NCBI GenBank assembly: GCA_016744695.1
Contig: JADGDV010000009.1
Location: 62,001-126,000 of the forward strand
Direction of reading: 5' to 3'
Length of the DNA stretch: 64,000 bases
Origin: Hahellaceae bacterium
GTDB taxonomy: Bacteria > Pseudomonadota > Gammaproteobacteria > Pseudomonadales > Oleiphilaceae
This document shows positions 11,364 through 19,894 of this stretch, piece after piece; within the stretch, counting starts at the first letter, position 1; the number at the start of each line of letters is the position of its first letter. The notes under the pieces were generated by a model that was not told where the DNA came from, did not search any database, and was given only the letters and a program-made list of their open reading frames with translations. A program made the position numbers and the translations under genes.

Positions 11364-12707
11364 TTAATGCTTTACGTTGCCAACTCTTGTGCCACGAAGT
11401 GAGTTGGGAAGTGCTTCAAATATTTCTACATCAACGAAATGGCCAATAAGGCTTGTGTCATCTGTACGGAAATTAACAACACGGTTATTTTCGGTGCGCC
11501 CTTGTAGCTCCCCAGGGTCTTTTCTGGAATGCCCTGTCACCAAAATACGCTGAGTTGTCCCTACCATTTTACGGCTGATATCTTGGGTGTTTTGTAATAT
11601 ACGTTGTTGCAAGATAGAAAGGCGAGTCTTCTTGGTTTCTTCTGAAATATCATCTGGTAGTTCTGATGCCGGTGTGCCAGGGCGTGCGCTATAAATAAAG
11701 CTATACGAAAGATCAAAGCCGATATCATGAATCAGTTTCATTGTATCTTCAAAATCTTTATCTGATTCTCCAGGAAAGCCAATAATGAAGTCAGACGAAA
11801 TGCTCATACCAGGTCTTATTTTGAGCAGTTTTCTGATTTTTGACTTATATTCGAGAGCCATATGACCTCGTTTCATTGCAGCCAAAATTCTATCTGATCC
11901 GCTCTGAACCGGTAAATGTAGATGGCTTACTAATTCAGGGACTGTTGCATAAACATCAATCAGGCTGTCGGAGAATTCAACCGGGTGAGATGTGGTGAAA
12001 CGAATCCGGTCTATACCTTCAATAGCGGCGACCATAGTGATGAGTTCTGCGAGATCTATCGTATCATCGTCATTGGTTTCCCCTTGGTAAGAATTAACAT
12101 TCTGACCGAGTAAATTAACTTCGCGTACTCCTTGTGCGGCAAGTTGGGTGATTTCTTCAATCACGTCATCAACGGGGCGGCTTACTTCTTCGCCACGAGT
12201 GTAGGGGACGACACAAAATGTACAATACTTACTACAACCTTCCATAATGGAAACAAAGGCAGAAGGTCCATCTGCTACAGGTTCAGGAAGTCGATCAAAT
12301 TTTTCAATTTCAGGAAAGCTAATATCAACAATGCCTACACCCCCGTTTTCAGATGCATCTATCATCTCGGGTAGGCGGTGTAATGTTTGAGGTCCGAATA
12401 CCATATCAACGTAAGGTGCACGACCCATAATAGCTTCGCCTTCTTGACTGGCAACACAGCCACCTACGCCAATTTTTAAATCTGGGTTTTTGTCTTTAAA
12501 TTTTTTCCAGCGACCGAGTTGATGAAATACTTTCTCTTGCGCTTTCTCTCGGATGGAGCAAGTGTTCAGCAGTAATATATCGGCCTCTTTAGCATTGTCT
12601 GTTAGAACCACTTCATGACTGTCCTGAAGTAAATCAGCCATTCTTGAAGAGTCATATTCGTTCATCTGACAGCCGTGGGTTTTGATAAATAACTTCTTAA
12701 TCGCCAT
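11364..12707 (-). CDS. miaB: tRNA-2-methylthio-N6-dimethylallyladenosine synthase
   Basis: A radical-SAM methylthiotransferase that converts i6A37 to ms2i6A37 in tRNAs. The 447 residues comprise the N-terminal MTTase domain with cluster cysteines 13, 50 and 84, the radical-SAM core with Cys158, Cys162 and Cys165 (CSKYCTFC), and a C-terminal TRAM domain (about 380-445). It is the first gene of miaB-phoH-ybeY-corC-lnt. An AAGG precedes the ATG. The related enzyme RimO is at 26065. Confidence 0.97.
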   Translation of the reverse strand: MAIKKLFIKTHGCQMNEYDSSRMADLLQDSHEVVLTDNAKEADILLLNTCSIREKAQEKVFHQLGRWKKFKDKNPDLKIGVGGCVASQEGEAIMGRAPYVDMVFGPQTLHRLPEMIDASENGGVGIVDISFPEIEKFDRLPEPVADGPSAFVSIMEGCSKYCTFCVVPYTRGEEVSRPVDDVIEEITQLAAQGVREVNLLGQNVNSYQGETNDDDTIDLAELITMVAAIEGIDRIRFTTSHPVEFSDSLIDVYATVPELVSHLHLPVQSGSDRILAAMKRGHMALEYKSKIRKLLKIRPGMSISSDFIIGFPGESDKDFEDTMKLIHDIGFDLSYSFIYSARPGTPASELPDDISEETKKTRLSILQQRILQNTQDISRKMVGTTQRILVTGHSRKDPGELQGRTENNRVVNFRTDDTSLIGHFVDVEIFEALPNSLRGTRVGNVKH

Positions 12708-12888
12708 ATTGCCTTACTACTATATGTTCTGTTGGTTAGGAGCGTGCGCTCAACTCTGAATATTTTGGCATTATACCTTGCAAGGCAATTCAATTCTCGT
12801 TTATTTCCATGACTATTCATTAATCTAAAAATCTTCATGTGGTATGATTGCTGTCCCTTTATACACACTTGATCAGGTTTAAAAATTA

Positions 12889-13206
12889 ATGGCTGTAAAA
12901 AAAGTCTACAAAGTTATCTTTTACAATAATGAAGAGATATTTGAAGTGTATGCTGCTCACGTATTTCCGAGCGAAATGTATGGCTTTATAGAAGTTGAGG
13001 AGCTGTTGTTTGGTGAACGTTCTCAATTATTGGTTGACCCTAGTGAAGAGAAACTAAAAACTGAATTTAGTGGCGTCAAAAGAACCTATATTCCTATGAA
13101 TGCAATTGTTCGTATTGATGAGGTTGAGCAAGAGGGGATGTCGAAAGTCACGTCAGTCGGTAGTTCAGTGACATCTTTTCCAAGAGCTCCTGGTAAATCA
13201 GACTAG
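12889..13206 (+). CDS. DUF1820 family protein
   Basis: A 105-residue soluble protein beginning MAVKKVYKVIFYNN, with FIEVEELLFGE and RTYIPMNAIVRIDEVE in the core. This is the pattern of the DUF1820 family found in many gammaproteobacteria. The function is unknown. The last 20 residues are Ser/Pro-rich and probably disordered. It is divergent from miaB and is followed 11 bases later by trmH, so the two may be co-transcribed. Confidence 0.85.
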   Translation: MAVKKVYKVIFYNNEEIFEVYAAHVFPSEMYGFIEVEELLFGERSQLLVDPSEEKLKTEFSGVKRTYIPMNAIVRIDEVEQEGMSKVTSVGSSVTSFPRAPGKSD

Positions 13207-13217
13207 AACTTATAACT

Positions 13218-13895
13218 ATGACTCCTGAAAGGTACCTAAGACTTCGTGAAACATTAGATCGTCGCCAACCAGATCTAACACTTATTACTGAACAAATCCA
13301 TAAACCTCGTAATGTGGCTGCTCTGGTAAGAACGGCAGATGCAGTAGGTATTCACGAGGTGCATATGGTTTGGCCATGGGATCATCACCGTCGTTACAGC
13401 GGCACGGCTATGGGCAGTGATCGCTGGGTGAATGTAAATCGTCACGAGTCCATGCCATCATCTATTGATCAGCTTAAGGGCGAAGGTTATAAAATCTATG
13501 CCGCCCATCTTTCTGAGCAGGCGATTGATTACCGTGATGTAGATTATACCATTCCTTGTGCTCTGGTTATGGGGAATGAGAAGGCGGGCATTACTGATGA
13601 AACTGCGGCTATGGTAGATGACCATATTGTTGTTCCCATGATGGGGATGGTAGAGTCATTTAATGTATCTGTTGCGGCTGCGATTATTCTGGCAGAGGCA
13701 CAAAGGCAGCGAGCAGCGTTGTGTATGTATGATAAGGTACGATTAGATTCAGAAGAATATTGGCAAACATTCTTTCGTTGGGCGCACCCGAAAATAGCGC
13801 AGTATTGTCATAAAAATAAGCTGCCTTACCCCGCTATATCTGAAGATGATGGAGAAATTATTAATCCTTCTGCTTGGTATGCATCAGTAAGGTAG
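13218..13895 (+). CDS. trmH: tRNA (guanosine(18)-2'-O)-methyltransferase
   Basis: A SpoU-class (SPOUT) methyltransferase of 225 residues. The three SpoU motifs are visible: NVAALVRTADAVGI (motif 1, about 33-46), LVMGNEKAGIT (motif 2, about 116) and VESFNVSVAAAIILAE (motif 3, about 140-155). A TrmH-specific C-terminal segment follows. It should methylate the 2'-OH of G18 in tRNAs using SAM. It converges with ppiC, with 14 bases between them. Confidence 0.93.
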   Translation: MTPERYLRLRETLDRRQPDLTLITEQIHKPRNVAALVRTADAVGIHEVHMVWPWDHHRRYSGTAMGSDRWVNVNRHESMPSSIDQLKGEGYKIYAAHLSEQAIDYRDVDYTIPCALVMGNEKAGITDETAAMVDDHIVVPMMGMVESFNVSVAAAIILAEAQRQRAALCMYDKVRLDSEEYWQTFFRWAHPKIAQYCHKNKLPYPAISEDDGEIINPSAWYASVR

Positions 13896-13909
13896 GGTTA
13901 AAGGCGCAC

Positions 13910-14188
13910 TCATTGCCTATAAATGGTTTCAATCAAGTGAAAACCAAACTGGGTTCTCACTGGACCATGAACTTGCAATACTTTTTTCTTAAATACCACA
14001 TTATCAAATGCTTTAACCATCTGGCCAGGGCGGAACTCGCCTAAATCTCCGCCTCGTTTTCCCGACTTGCACTCGGAGTGTTTTTTTGCCAGTTTTCCAA
14101 AGTCTTCCCCTTTGGCTATACGCTGTTTTAACTTTTCTGCTTCTTCTCTGGTTTTAACTAATATGTGTCTTGCGCATGCGACTGGCAT
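13910..14188 (-). CDS. ppiC: Parvulin-type peptidyl-prolyl cis-trans isomerase
   Basis: A 92-residue single-domain parvulin without a signal peptide, hence cytoplasmic. It shows ARHILVKT at the start, the [11 protein letters not shown]...GGDLGEF block and the C-terminal TQFGFHLIE, all hallmarks of PpiC. It would speed prolyl isomerisation in protein folding. It lies just downstream of dbpA on the same strand, with 36 bases between them. Confidence 0.95.
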   Translation of the reverse strand: MPVACARHILVKTREEAEKLKQRIAKGEDFGKLAKKHSECKSGKRGGDLGEFRPGQMVKAFDNVVFKKKVLQVHGPVRTQFGFHLIETIYRQ

Positions 14189-14224
14189 TGTTGTTTCTCC
14201 GTTTGTGCTGTTTCTATGCCTGAC

Positions 14225-15634
14225 CTAGAGCAGCTTCGCTTTGAATTTCCGGCCTTTTATTTTGCCATCAAGCAATCGCTGAAGCGCTTTCTTGGCATGC
14301 TCTCTTTCTATAGCTACGTAGGATGAGAAGTCAGTTACGTCTATTTTGCCCACGCACTTCCCATCTATTCCTGCTTCACCCGTTAATGCTCCTAGAATGT
14401 CACCAGGTCTTACTTTTTGTTTTCTGCCTCCAAAAATGCAAAGTGTGACCATGCTTGGTTGTTCTGGCATTATATTTTCTGCGTTTTCAATGCTTTTTAG
14501 ATCTCCATAGATGAGCGGCTGTTTTTGGCTGGTTTCTATGGACTCTAATTTGTATTTTTCAGACTCGCTATAAAGGCTTAACGCTAAACCACTCTTTCCT
14601 GCTCGACCAGTACGCCCGATACGGTGAGTGTAAATATCATTATCTCTTGATAAGTCGTAGTTGATAACGGCTTGTAGGTCATCAATATCCAAACCACGTG
14701 CTGCAACATCCGTGGCTACTAATATTGAGCAGCTTTTATTAGAGAATCGAATCAGTACATCATCTCTATCTCTTTGCTCAAGATCACCATGAAGTGCGAG
14801 AACATTGAATCCGTGATCGTATAAAAACTCGCTCACTTCTTGGCAGCATACTTTTGTATTACAAAATATTACCGCAGATGAGATTTTATGGCTTAGCAGC
14901 AACTGATAGGTCGCATCATTTTTCTTGCTACGAGAAGCCTGATAAAAAATCTGTTCAATTTGACTATTGCTGTGTACTGATTCAACACTGATTTCTATAG
15001 GGTCTTTTTGAAAATCACTACTCAGTTGCTTTATTTTTTCAGGGTAGGTAGCGGAGAAAAGCAGCGTTTGTCGCTTAGACGGTGTTTGTTGAATAATGGT
15101 TTCTATGTCGGCATAAAACCCCATGTCCAGCATGCGATCAGCCTCGTCAAGAACAACGGTGTTTATGTCATCTAGTATCAGTGTTCTTTTTTGAAGGTGG
15201 TCTTTAATGCGGCCTGGTGTGCCTACTACTACGTGCGCGCCGTGCTCTAGAGATCCAATTTGAGGGCCTATAGGTTGCCCACCACAAAGAGTGACGACTT
15301 TAATATTTTGCTGATACCTGGCGAGTCGACGTATCTCTTTCGCTACCTGAGAGCTTAATTCACGGGTAGGGCAGAGAATAATTGCTTGTACTGCAAAGAA
15401 TCTGATATTGAGTTTATTAAGAATAGGAAGAGCGAATGCGGCTGTTTTACCACTGCCTGTTTTTGCTTTTGCAATAAGGTCATGACCTTTAAATGCAAGA
15501 GGAAGACTCTGTTCTTGTATAGGAGTCATTGCCTTGTAACCCAAGGAGCTTAGATTTTCTAAAGCGGCTTCAGGAAGTTTAAGGCTAGCAAAATCGCTGT
15601 TGCTTTCTGGTGCTGGGTTTGCAGGTGTCGTCAC
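14225..15634 (-). CDS. dbpA: ATP-dependent RNA helicase DbpA
   Basis: A 469-residue DEAD-box helicase: motif I AKTGSGKT at 57-64, DEAD at about 163, SAT, and motif VI HRIGRTGRAG in the second RecA domain. The C-terminal 75 residues (from MVTLCIFGGRKQKVRPGD) form the DbpA RNA-binding domain that targets helix 92 of 23S rRNA, which separates it from other DEAD-box proteins. Its role is late 50S assembly. The start is GTG at 15634, with AAGAGA upstream. Confidence 0.95.
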   Translation of the reverse strand: MTTPANPAPESNSDFASLKLPEAALENLSSLGYKAMTPIQEQSLPLAFKGHDLIAKAKTGSGKTAAFALPILNKLNIRFFAVQAIILCPTRELSSQVAKEIRRLARYQQNIKVVTLCGGQPIGPQIGSLEHGAHVVVGTPGRIKDHLQKRTLILDDINTVVLDEADRMLDMGFYADIETIIQQTPSKRQTLLFSATYPEKIKQLSSDFQKDPIEISVESVHSNSQIEQIFYQASRSKKNDATYQLLLSHKISSAVIFCNTKVCCQEVSEFLYDHGFNVLALHGDLEQRDRDDVLIRFSNKSCSILVATDVAARGLDIDDLQAVINYDLSRDNDIYTHRIGRTGRAGKSGLALSLYSESEKYKLESIETSQKQPLIYGDLKSIENAENIMPEQPSMVTLCIFGGRKQKVRPGDILGALTGEAGIDGKCVGKIDVTDFSSYVAIEREHAKKALQRLLDGKIKGRKFKAKLL

Positions 15635-15737
15635 AAGAGTCTCTTTTTAGGCAGGGTGTTTATGAATAGGCATTATAACAGAGTGTGGCGTATTGATGTA
15701 TCTGTCTTCAATTAACTATACAATGCGCGGTCGTTAA

Positions 15738-17096
15738 ATGTATTCGAGTGCGGTAATGTTTAAAGTAAGAAAAATTTCTCATTTAGCTATTCCTTTGATC
15801 ATAGCCCAGCTAGCTCAAGCTTCAATGGGGTTTGTTGATACTATTCTTATGGGTATGCTAGGTGTTGAGGTTTTGGCTGGAGGAGGCTTGGGTACGGCTG
15901 TTTTTCAGTTTATTATTATTGTTTGTGGTGGGGTGTTGATGGCTTCTTCTAACATTATTGCTTTTGCCATCGGCAAGAAGGATAACGAAGAAGTGCATCA
16001 GGCTTTATTATCATCTATGGCTATCGCTGTGGTGCTTTCGCTGTTACTTGGCTTTGTATTATGGAATATCGGTGCTGTATTAAGTGTATTAGGGCAGGCT
16101 GATACCAGTATAGCTATTACAGAGGTGTATTTAAGGTCGGTGGTCTGGGCCATGCTGCCTGCGCTTGCTTTTATGGCTTTAAGAAATCTTGTGTTGGGTT
16201 TTGGGCAAACAGGCTCGCTTTTAAGAATTGCGTTGATTGGTGCTGCATGTAATTTCCCTGTTAGTTATGTGTTGATGTTTGGCTTGCTTGGTTTTCCTGA
16301 GTTTGGTCTAAAAGGTATTGGTTACGGGACTACCTTTGTAACATTAATGATGTTTGTCGTTTTTTCTTTGGATGTATACCGCTCATCACAATTCAAAGCG
16401 TATCCCTTCTGGCGTGGGTGGGGCTCGTTCAAATTTGATACTTTACGCTCTGTATTGAGGTTAGGGATACCCATGTCTATTGCTTACGCAATGGAAGCGG
16501 GGCTTTTTACCGCGGCGGCGCTGTTGGCTGGAATGCTGGGTGCAGTTGAATTGGCTGCACATCAAATTGCACTGCAGTGTATTACCTTGTCATTTATGAT
16601 TCCTGTTGGTTTGTCTCAGGCGGTATCTATTATTATTGGACAGAGCTATGGGGCACATCGCTTACAAGATGTTGAAGCTTATGCCCGAACGGGCGTACTG
16701 ATGGGTGTTGTATGTAGTCTTTCGGCGGCCTTTGTTTTTTGGTTTTTTCCAGAGAGTATTGTTGCATTGTTCACTCAGTCTAACGAAGTGAGTGACCTGG
16801 CGATTGTTCAGCAGGCGGGGATAAAGCTATTGTGGGTGGCTGCTATATTTCAATTAGTAGATGGCATTCAGGTAATTACGATGGGTGCGCTCCGAGGACT
16901 TAAATTGGCAGCTAGCCCTACGGTTATCACTGTAATAGGCTATTGGGGGATTGGGTTCCCTTGTGCATATTGGTTGATGGATGTTTGGGGTTTACAAGGT
17001 ATCTGGGGAGGGATTGGCATAGGCCTTGGGGTTACGTCATTGATGTTGGTAGCCTTATTTGTCTTACATTTAAGAAAATTAAAAATGGAACATTAG
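15738..17096 (+). CDS. MATE family efflux transporter
   Basis: A 452-residue inner-membrane protein with about 12 hydrophobic segments in two similar halves, beginning with the MATE-type ISHLAIPLIIAQLAQASMGFVDTILMG. It has the DinF/NorM pattern with Na+- or H+-coupled export of cationic compounds; the substrate is not evident. A second Met at 15756 (MFKVRK) is an equally possible start, and neither has a strong ribosome binding site. It is divergent from dbpA. Confidence 0.92.
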   Translation: MYSSAVMFKVRKISHLAIPLIIAQLAQASMGFVDTILMGMLGVEVLAGGGLGTAVFQFIIIVCGGVLMASSNIIAFAIGKKDNEEVHQALLSSMAIAVVLSLLLGFVLWNIGAVLSVLGQADTSIAITEVYLRSVVWAMLPALAFMALRNLVLGFGQTGSLLRIALIGAACNFPVSYVLMFGLLGFPEFGLKGIGYGTTFVTLMMFVVFSLDVYRSSQFKAYPFWRGWGSFKFDTLRSVLRLGIPMSIAYAMEAGLFTAAALLAGMLGAVELAAHQIALQCITLSFMIPVGLSQAVSIIIGQSYGAHRLQDVEAYARTGVLMGVVCSLSAAFVFWFFPESIVALFTQSNEVSDLAIVQQAGIKLLWVAAIFQLVDGIQVITMGALRGLKLAASPTVITVIGYWGIGFPCAYWLMDVWGLQGIWGGIGIGLGVTSLMLVALFVLHLRKLKMEH

Positions 17097-17245
17097 TTTC
17101 ATTCAGTTACATCAATATTTAGTTTAGTCACATTCTGATATTTAAGTTTTTCAAATGTTAACGTTTCTATTCTGGTGACTCATAGTTATTCAGACTAGAG
17201 TTAAACTACTTAGTAAAGCAAGGATGCCCTGAATAGGACATACTT

Positions 17246-17413
17246 ATGAAGGATTGTAATGTTGACGTTAAAAAACTGCAGAAGCTTTATCTTCTAAAGG
17301 TTCAGCAGTTGGGGCAGGCTATGAATACAAGTAGTCGCTTCCGATGCCAGGTGCTTCAAGCCGAAGCTGAGGCAATTTGTGATGAGCTAAAGATACTTTC
17401 AGATAATAAGTGA
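17246..17413 (+). CDS. Small hypothetical protein, 55 residues
   Basis: A short ORF with AGGA seven bases before the ATG. It encodes MKDCNVDVKKLQKLYLLKVQ followed by a second helical, Gln/Ala/Glu-rich half with three Cys in all (positions 4, 34 and 45). The composition is protein-like: amphipathic, no signal peptide, no membrane segment. I do not recognise it. It sits alone, 149 bases after the MATE gene, and converges with the membrane protein at 17428-17871, 14 bases away. The ribosome binding site and helical pattern are the only support. Confidence 0.5.
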   Translation: MKDCNVDVKKLQKLYLLKVQQLGQAMNTSSRFRCQVLQAEAEAICDELKILSDNK

Positions 17414-17427
17414 CTTAAATATTGTGG

Positions 17428-17871
17428 TTAGTGGTCACCTGTAGATTTCCCTTTCTTTCCTGATAGTACTGAGTCAGTTAGCACGCTCACCTGCTTATTA
17501 ACTTTTTTTACTGATGTGTAAACACCATTTTTTGTGTGATCGTGAATGACTCTTAATTTTCGACTGCGGATTTTTGTTTTATTGCTTGAAGATAAGGCTT
17601 CTATTACGTTAAAGGCTGTATCGGATACACTTTGGTGAATGTTTTCAACAGCAGAGGCTCCCTCATGTATGGATGCCTCTAGTAAAGCTCCGGAGGATTG
17701 ATGCTTGCGAATATGTTCAAGAAGTTTATATGTTTTTACATGGTTTCCTTTAGCCCGCAATCTTAATTTTCGTACCTTTGTAACTAATATTATATTGATG
17801 AATAGTGTTATTAGGGCGAGTGAGATAATCGCTAAATCAAGGGTCTCTATTTCAGCTATTAAATTATTCAT
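17428..17871 (-). CDS. Unrecognised single-pass membrane protein
   Basis: A 147-residue protein with an N-terminal membrane helix (about 13-33) followed by a basic stretch (KVRKLRLRAKG), so the rest is probably cytoplasmic. The C-terminal part is helical, with ASAVENIHQSVSDTAFNVIE and HDHTKNGVYTSVKKVNKQ segments that look like a conserved domain, though I cannot name it. The ATG at 17871 lies directly after the stop of the upstream gene (17873), which suggests translational coupling. An in-frame TTG at 17886 would overlap that gene and was not chosen. The two genes form a pair of membrane-anchored proteins. Confidence 0.7.
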   Translation of the reverse strand: MNNLIAEIETLDLAIISLALITLFINIILVTKVRKLRLRAKGNHVKTYKLLEHIRKHQSSGALLEASIHEGASAVENIHQSVSDTAFNVIEALSSSNKTKIRSRKLRVIHDHTKNGVYTSVKKVNKQVSVLTDSVLSGKKGKSTGDH

Positions 17872-17872
17872 T

Positions 17873-18250
17873 TTATCGTGTCTCAATATTCATTTTAACC
17901 TCTACATGCCGCTCTTTAAGGCCTACCTCTATTTCTTTGGCAACTTGCTCGTATACTTTTTTAATAATGAGGCTTGGTGTTATTTGGCTGAGGTATTTCG
18001 TAAAAGGCTGCTCTCTTTTAGCCAGACCTATAGGGTCAGTTATTTGAATAGATATATTCATCGAAGAATAAAGTGATTCACTTTGCTTTATTTCATTTTT
18101 CTCTATGTTCAACTTCAGAAGTCCTTCAATTTCAATTCTTGCCTCTTCCGATTTGATGAGTTCTTGCTGACTGCGATTAATTTGCTTTACTAAATAGAGG
18201 GAAATAATAGAAAGTAATATAAGAGTACAAAGTAAAAAGACTGAAATCAT
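17873..18250 (-). CDS. Unrecognised membrane-anchored protein
   Basis: With the ATG at 18250 the protein has 125 residues: an N-terminal membrane helix (about 2-22), a charged helical, coiled-coil-like stretch (QELIKSEEARIEIEGLLKLN), then a domain with ISIQITDPIGLAKREQPF and a conserved-looking VYEQVAKEIEVGLKERHVEV. The DPIGLAKRE segment recalls uncharacterised proteins of other gammaproteobacteria, but I cannot give a family name. A TTG at 18262 is an alternative start, and no clear ribosome binding site is seen for either. It is the first of a two-gene unit with the downstream membrane protein. Confidence 0.68.
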   Translation of the reverse strand: MISVFLLCTLILLSIISLYLVKQINRSQQELIKSEEARIEIEGLLKLNIEKNEIKQSESLYSSMNISIQITDPIGLAKREQPFTKYLSQITPSLIIKKVYEQVAKEIEVGLKERHVEVKMNIETR

Positions 18251-18424
18251 AATGTGGTACAAAATAGTAGTAAATGAGTTGTGGTCTTATTGAACAGTGA
18301 ATAGACACTGCTTTGCAAGTTAAATAGTGATGAAAGGAGCTTGCGGTCACATTGATCTTTAAAATAGTTAGTTCTTGAGGGTGTGTCGATCTTGAGATTA
18401 AAAAACAATTAATGAGGAAGAAGG

Positions 18425-18715
18425 GTGAAGTTTTTTAGTATTGATGAAGCCATTAGAGTTTTACGTAAAGGAAAAAAGGATGAGCAGTGGTTTGATGCGG
18501 CTTCATTTCTTATTGAGCGCGCGTCCCCTGAAGTAGCGTTAATGTTGGATGTGGGTCGAGAGCTTGAGAAAAAGGATCTACAAGAGGCTAGTAAGGGTAA
18601 AAGTAATCGACCCATTAAAAAATGGATCTTGATCATTATAGGGGGGGCAGCTTTGAGTATGGCTGCTGCCTATGTGGGTTGGTTGGTCTTTAGCAGTGTA
18701 GGTCTAAGCTGCTAG
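18425..18715 (+). CDS. Small hypothetical membrane protein, GTG start
   Basis: A 96-residue protein starting at GTG 18425, with a strong purine-rich ribosome binding site (GAGGAAGAAGG) directly upstream. Residues 1-62 are soluble and charged (IDEAIRVLRKGKKDEQWFDAASFLIERASPEVALMLDVGREL). Residues 66-92 form one membrane helix close to the C-terminus, so it is tail-anchored. I do not recognise the family. It is divergent from the membrane-protein pair before it and converges with ndpA. The two stop codons share the palindrome CTAG (18712-18715). Confidence 0.7.
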   Translation: MKFFSIDEAIRVLRKGKKDEQWFDAASFLIERASPEVALMLDVGRELEKKDLQEASKGKSNRPIKKWILIIIGGAALSMAAAYVGWLVFSSVGLSC

Positions 18716-19728
18716 TCATCGCCTTGGTCTATAAATTTAGCGAGTTGGGCTTTTAGGCTTTTTGGGATTTCAGTAATCGTGAGTGTATCGTTAGCAGGGT
18801 TGTAATGTACTGATGACTGAATTAAGTCTGAAGAGAATGAAAGGCTCATGCCGTTTCCTTTACCTGTGAATCGAACCAAGTGTTTTAGTTTTCGGTTATC
18901 AGGCCTAAACTCGGTTTCGCTGTTTATTGATTGCTCTTCACGGGCAAAGCTGGCAAAGCGTTGAGGTTCGTTTTCATCGATATAGTTTGATAACTGTTCA
19001 ATTTGAACGGGTTCACCTATTTGCTGTTGCTCTACGCAAAAATCGTAAGCCTTTTTGCGGCATTGTGCGCCTTCTTTACCTTCAATTTTTTTAGTGTATT
19101 TCTCTAATGTTTCTAATAAGGTTTCAGTCTCTTTTTCGGTATCAATACTATTTTGATAACCTAGCATTTTAGAGAATATATCACCGTTTTTTGCCGCTGT
19201 GCGGCTCATGGCTAGAACAAGGTAGTCTTCGGTAGGGGAGTCACCGAGCCAGTCGTTCAGTTCTATGCGGGCGGCCATTTCAAGTTTTGATGTATTAATG
19301 TAGTCAACAGTTTCAAGCTCTAAGGCACCGCTGAGCTCCATGCCTGATGCTGTTTCAATAAATAGTAGATAAAACACATCACCATCAGCGCGACTATCTA
19401 AAACAAACATTAAATAACCATCTAGTGTTATAGGCTGCTCGTCCAGGTGTTGCTTGAAGGTCTCGGCGGCTTTTTGAGAAAAGCTCAAAAAGCTCATTTT
19501 GTCTTCCAGTGTTTCTCTTAGCCAGTTTGAAAACGGAGCATCGGCTATTTCATCGGTGAAGCGACCATACTTTTTACCCGGTTTGCCATTGAATAGCTTT
19601 TTTTCCTGAGTAAGCAGTGATTCGTAATCAGCTGTGACCGTGACTAAGTTGTCTCGCAGTTTTAATTCGGCAGGTTGATCTTCTTGATAGCGAGTGATGC
19701 GGTGAATAACGAGAGACTTAATGGCCAT
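18712..19728 (-). CDS. ndpA: Nucleoid-associated protein NdpA/YejK
   Basis: A 338-residue protein beginning MAIKSLVIHRI, the usual NdpA (37-kDa nucleoid-associated protein) N-terminus. Recognisable parts include DSRADGDVFYLLFIETASG in the middle and a C-terminal block with LVRFTGKGNGMSLSFSSDLI. It binds the nucleoid in enterobacteria; the exact role is not settled. The frame stays open upstream to 19875, but those 49 codons read through a REP-like repeat and show no family sequence, so the start at 19728 is used. Confidence 0.92.
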   Translation of the reverse strand: MAIKSLVIHRITRYQEDQPAELKLRDNLVTVTADYESLLTQEKKLFNGKPGKKYGRFTDEIADAPFSNWLRETLEDKMSFLSFSQKAAETFKQHLDEQPITLDGYLMFVLDSRADGDVFYLLFIETASGMELSGALELETVDYINTSKLEMAARIELNDWLGDSPTEDYLVLAMSRTAAKNGDIFSKMLGYQNSIDTEKETETLLETLEKYTKKIEGKEGAQCRKKAYDFCVEQQQIGEPVQIEQLSNYIDENEPQRFASFAREEQSINSETEFRPDNRKLKHLVRFTGKGNGMSLSFSSDLIQSSVHYNPANDTLTITEIPKSLKAQLAKFIDQGDD

Positions 19729-19825
19729 GATATTAGTATCCGAGTGCGATGAAGAGATCAGGTATTGTAACTCAGGGTTGGGGAGGTTGTAGAGTGAAAA
19801 ATGGGAGTATTTTAGGTGAGTAAAT

Positions 19826-19880
19826 GTAGGGTGCGCTTGGGCGCCCGTAGGTACCCAAGTAGTGCGCAAACACACCCTAT
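19826..19880. repeat. REP-like imperfect inverted repeat
   Basis: The left arm 19826-19846 (GTAGGGTGCGCTTGGGC...) pairs imperfectly with 19860-19880 (...GTGCGCAAACACACCCTAT). An inner 6-bp stem, CTTGGG with CCCAAG, adds to it. It is related to the perfect repeat at 3268-3326 through the TAGGGTG ends and GCGCA core. It lies between cysN and ndpA, 15 bases after the cysN stop, where it could stabilise the 3' end of the cysDN message. Confidence 0.65.
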
Positions 19881-19894
19881 AAAGATGCTTTAAA

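Noticed and set aside
12766-12781. Sigma-54-like site TGGCA...TTGC upstream of miaB
   Set aside because: The GG and GC are 11 bases apart; sigma-54 promoters need 10. There is no sign of an enhancer-dependent gene next to it.
19729-19875. N-terminal extension of NdpA by 49 codons
   Set aside because: The added codons read through the REP-like repeat and show no family similarity; MAIKSLVIHRI is the normal start.
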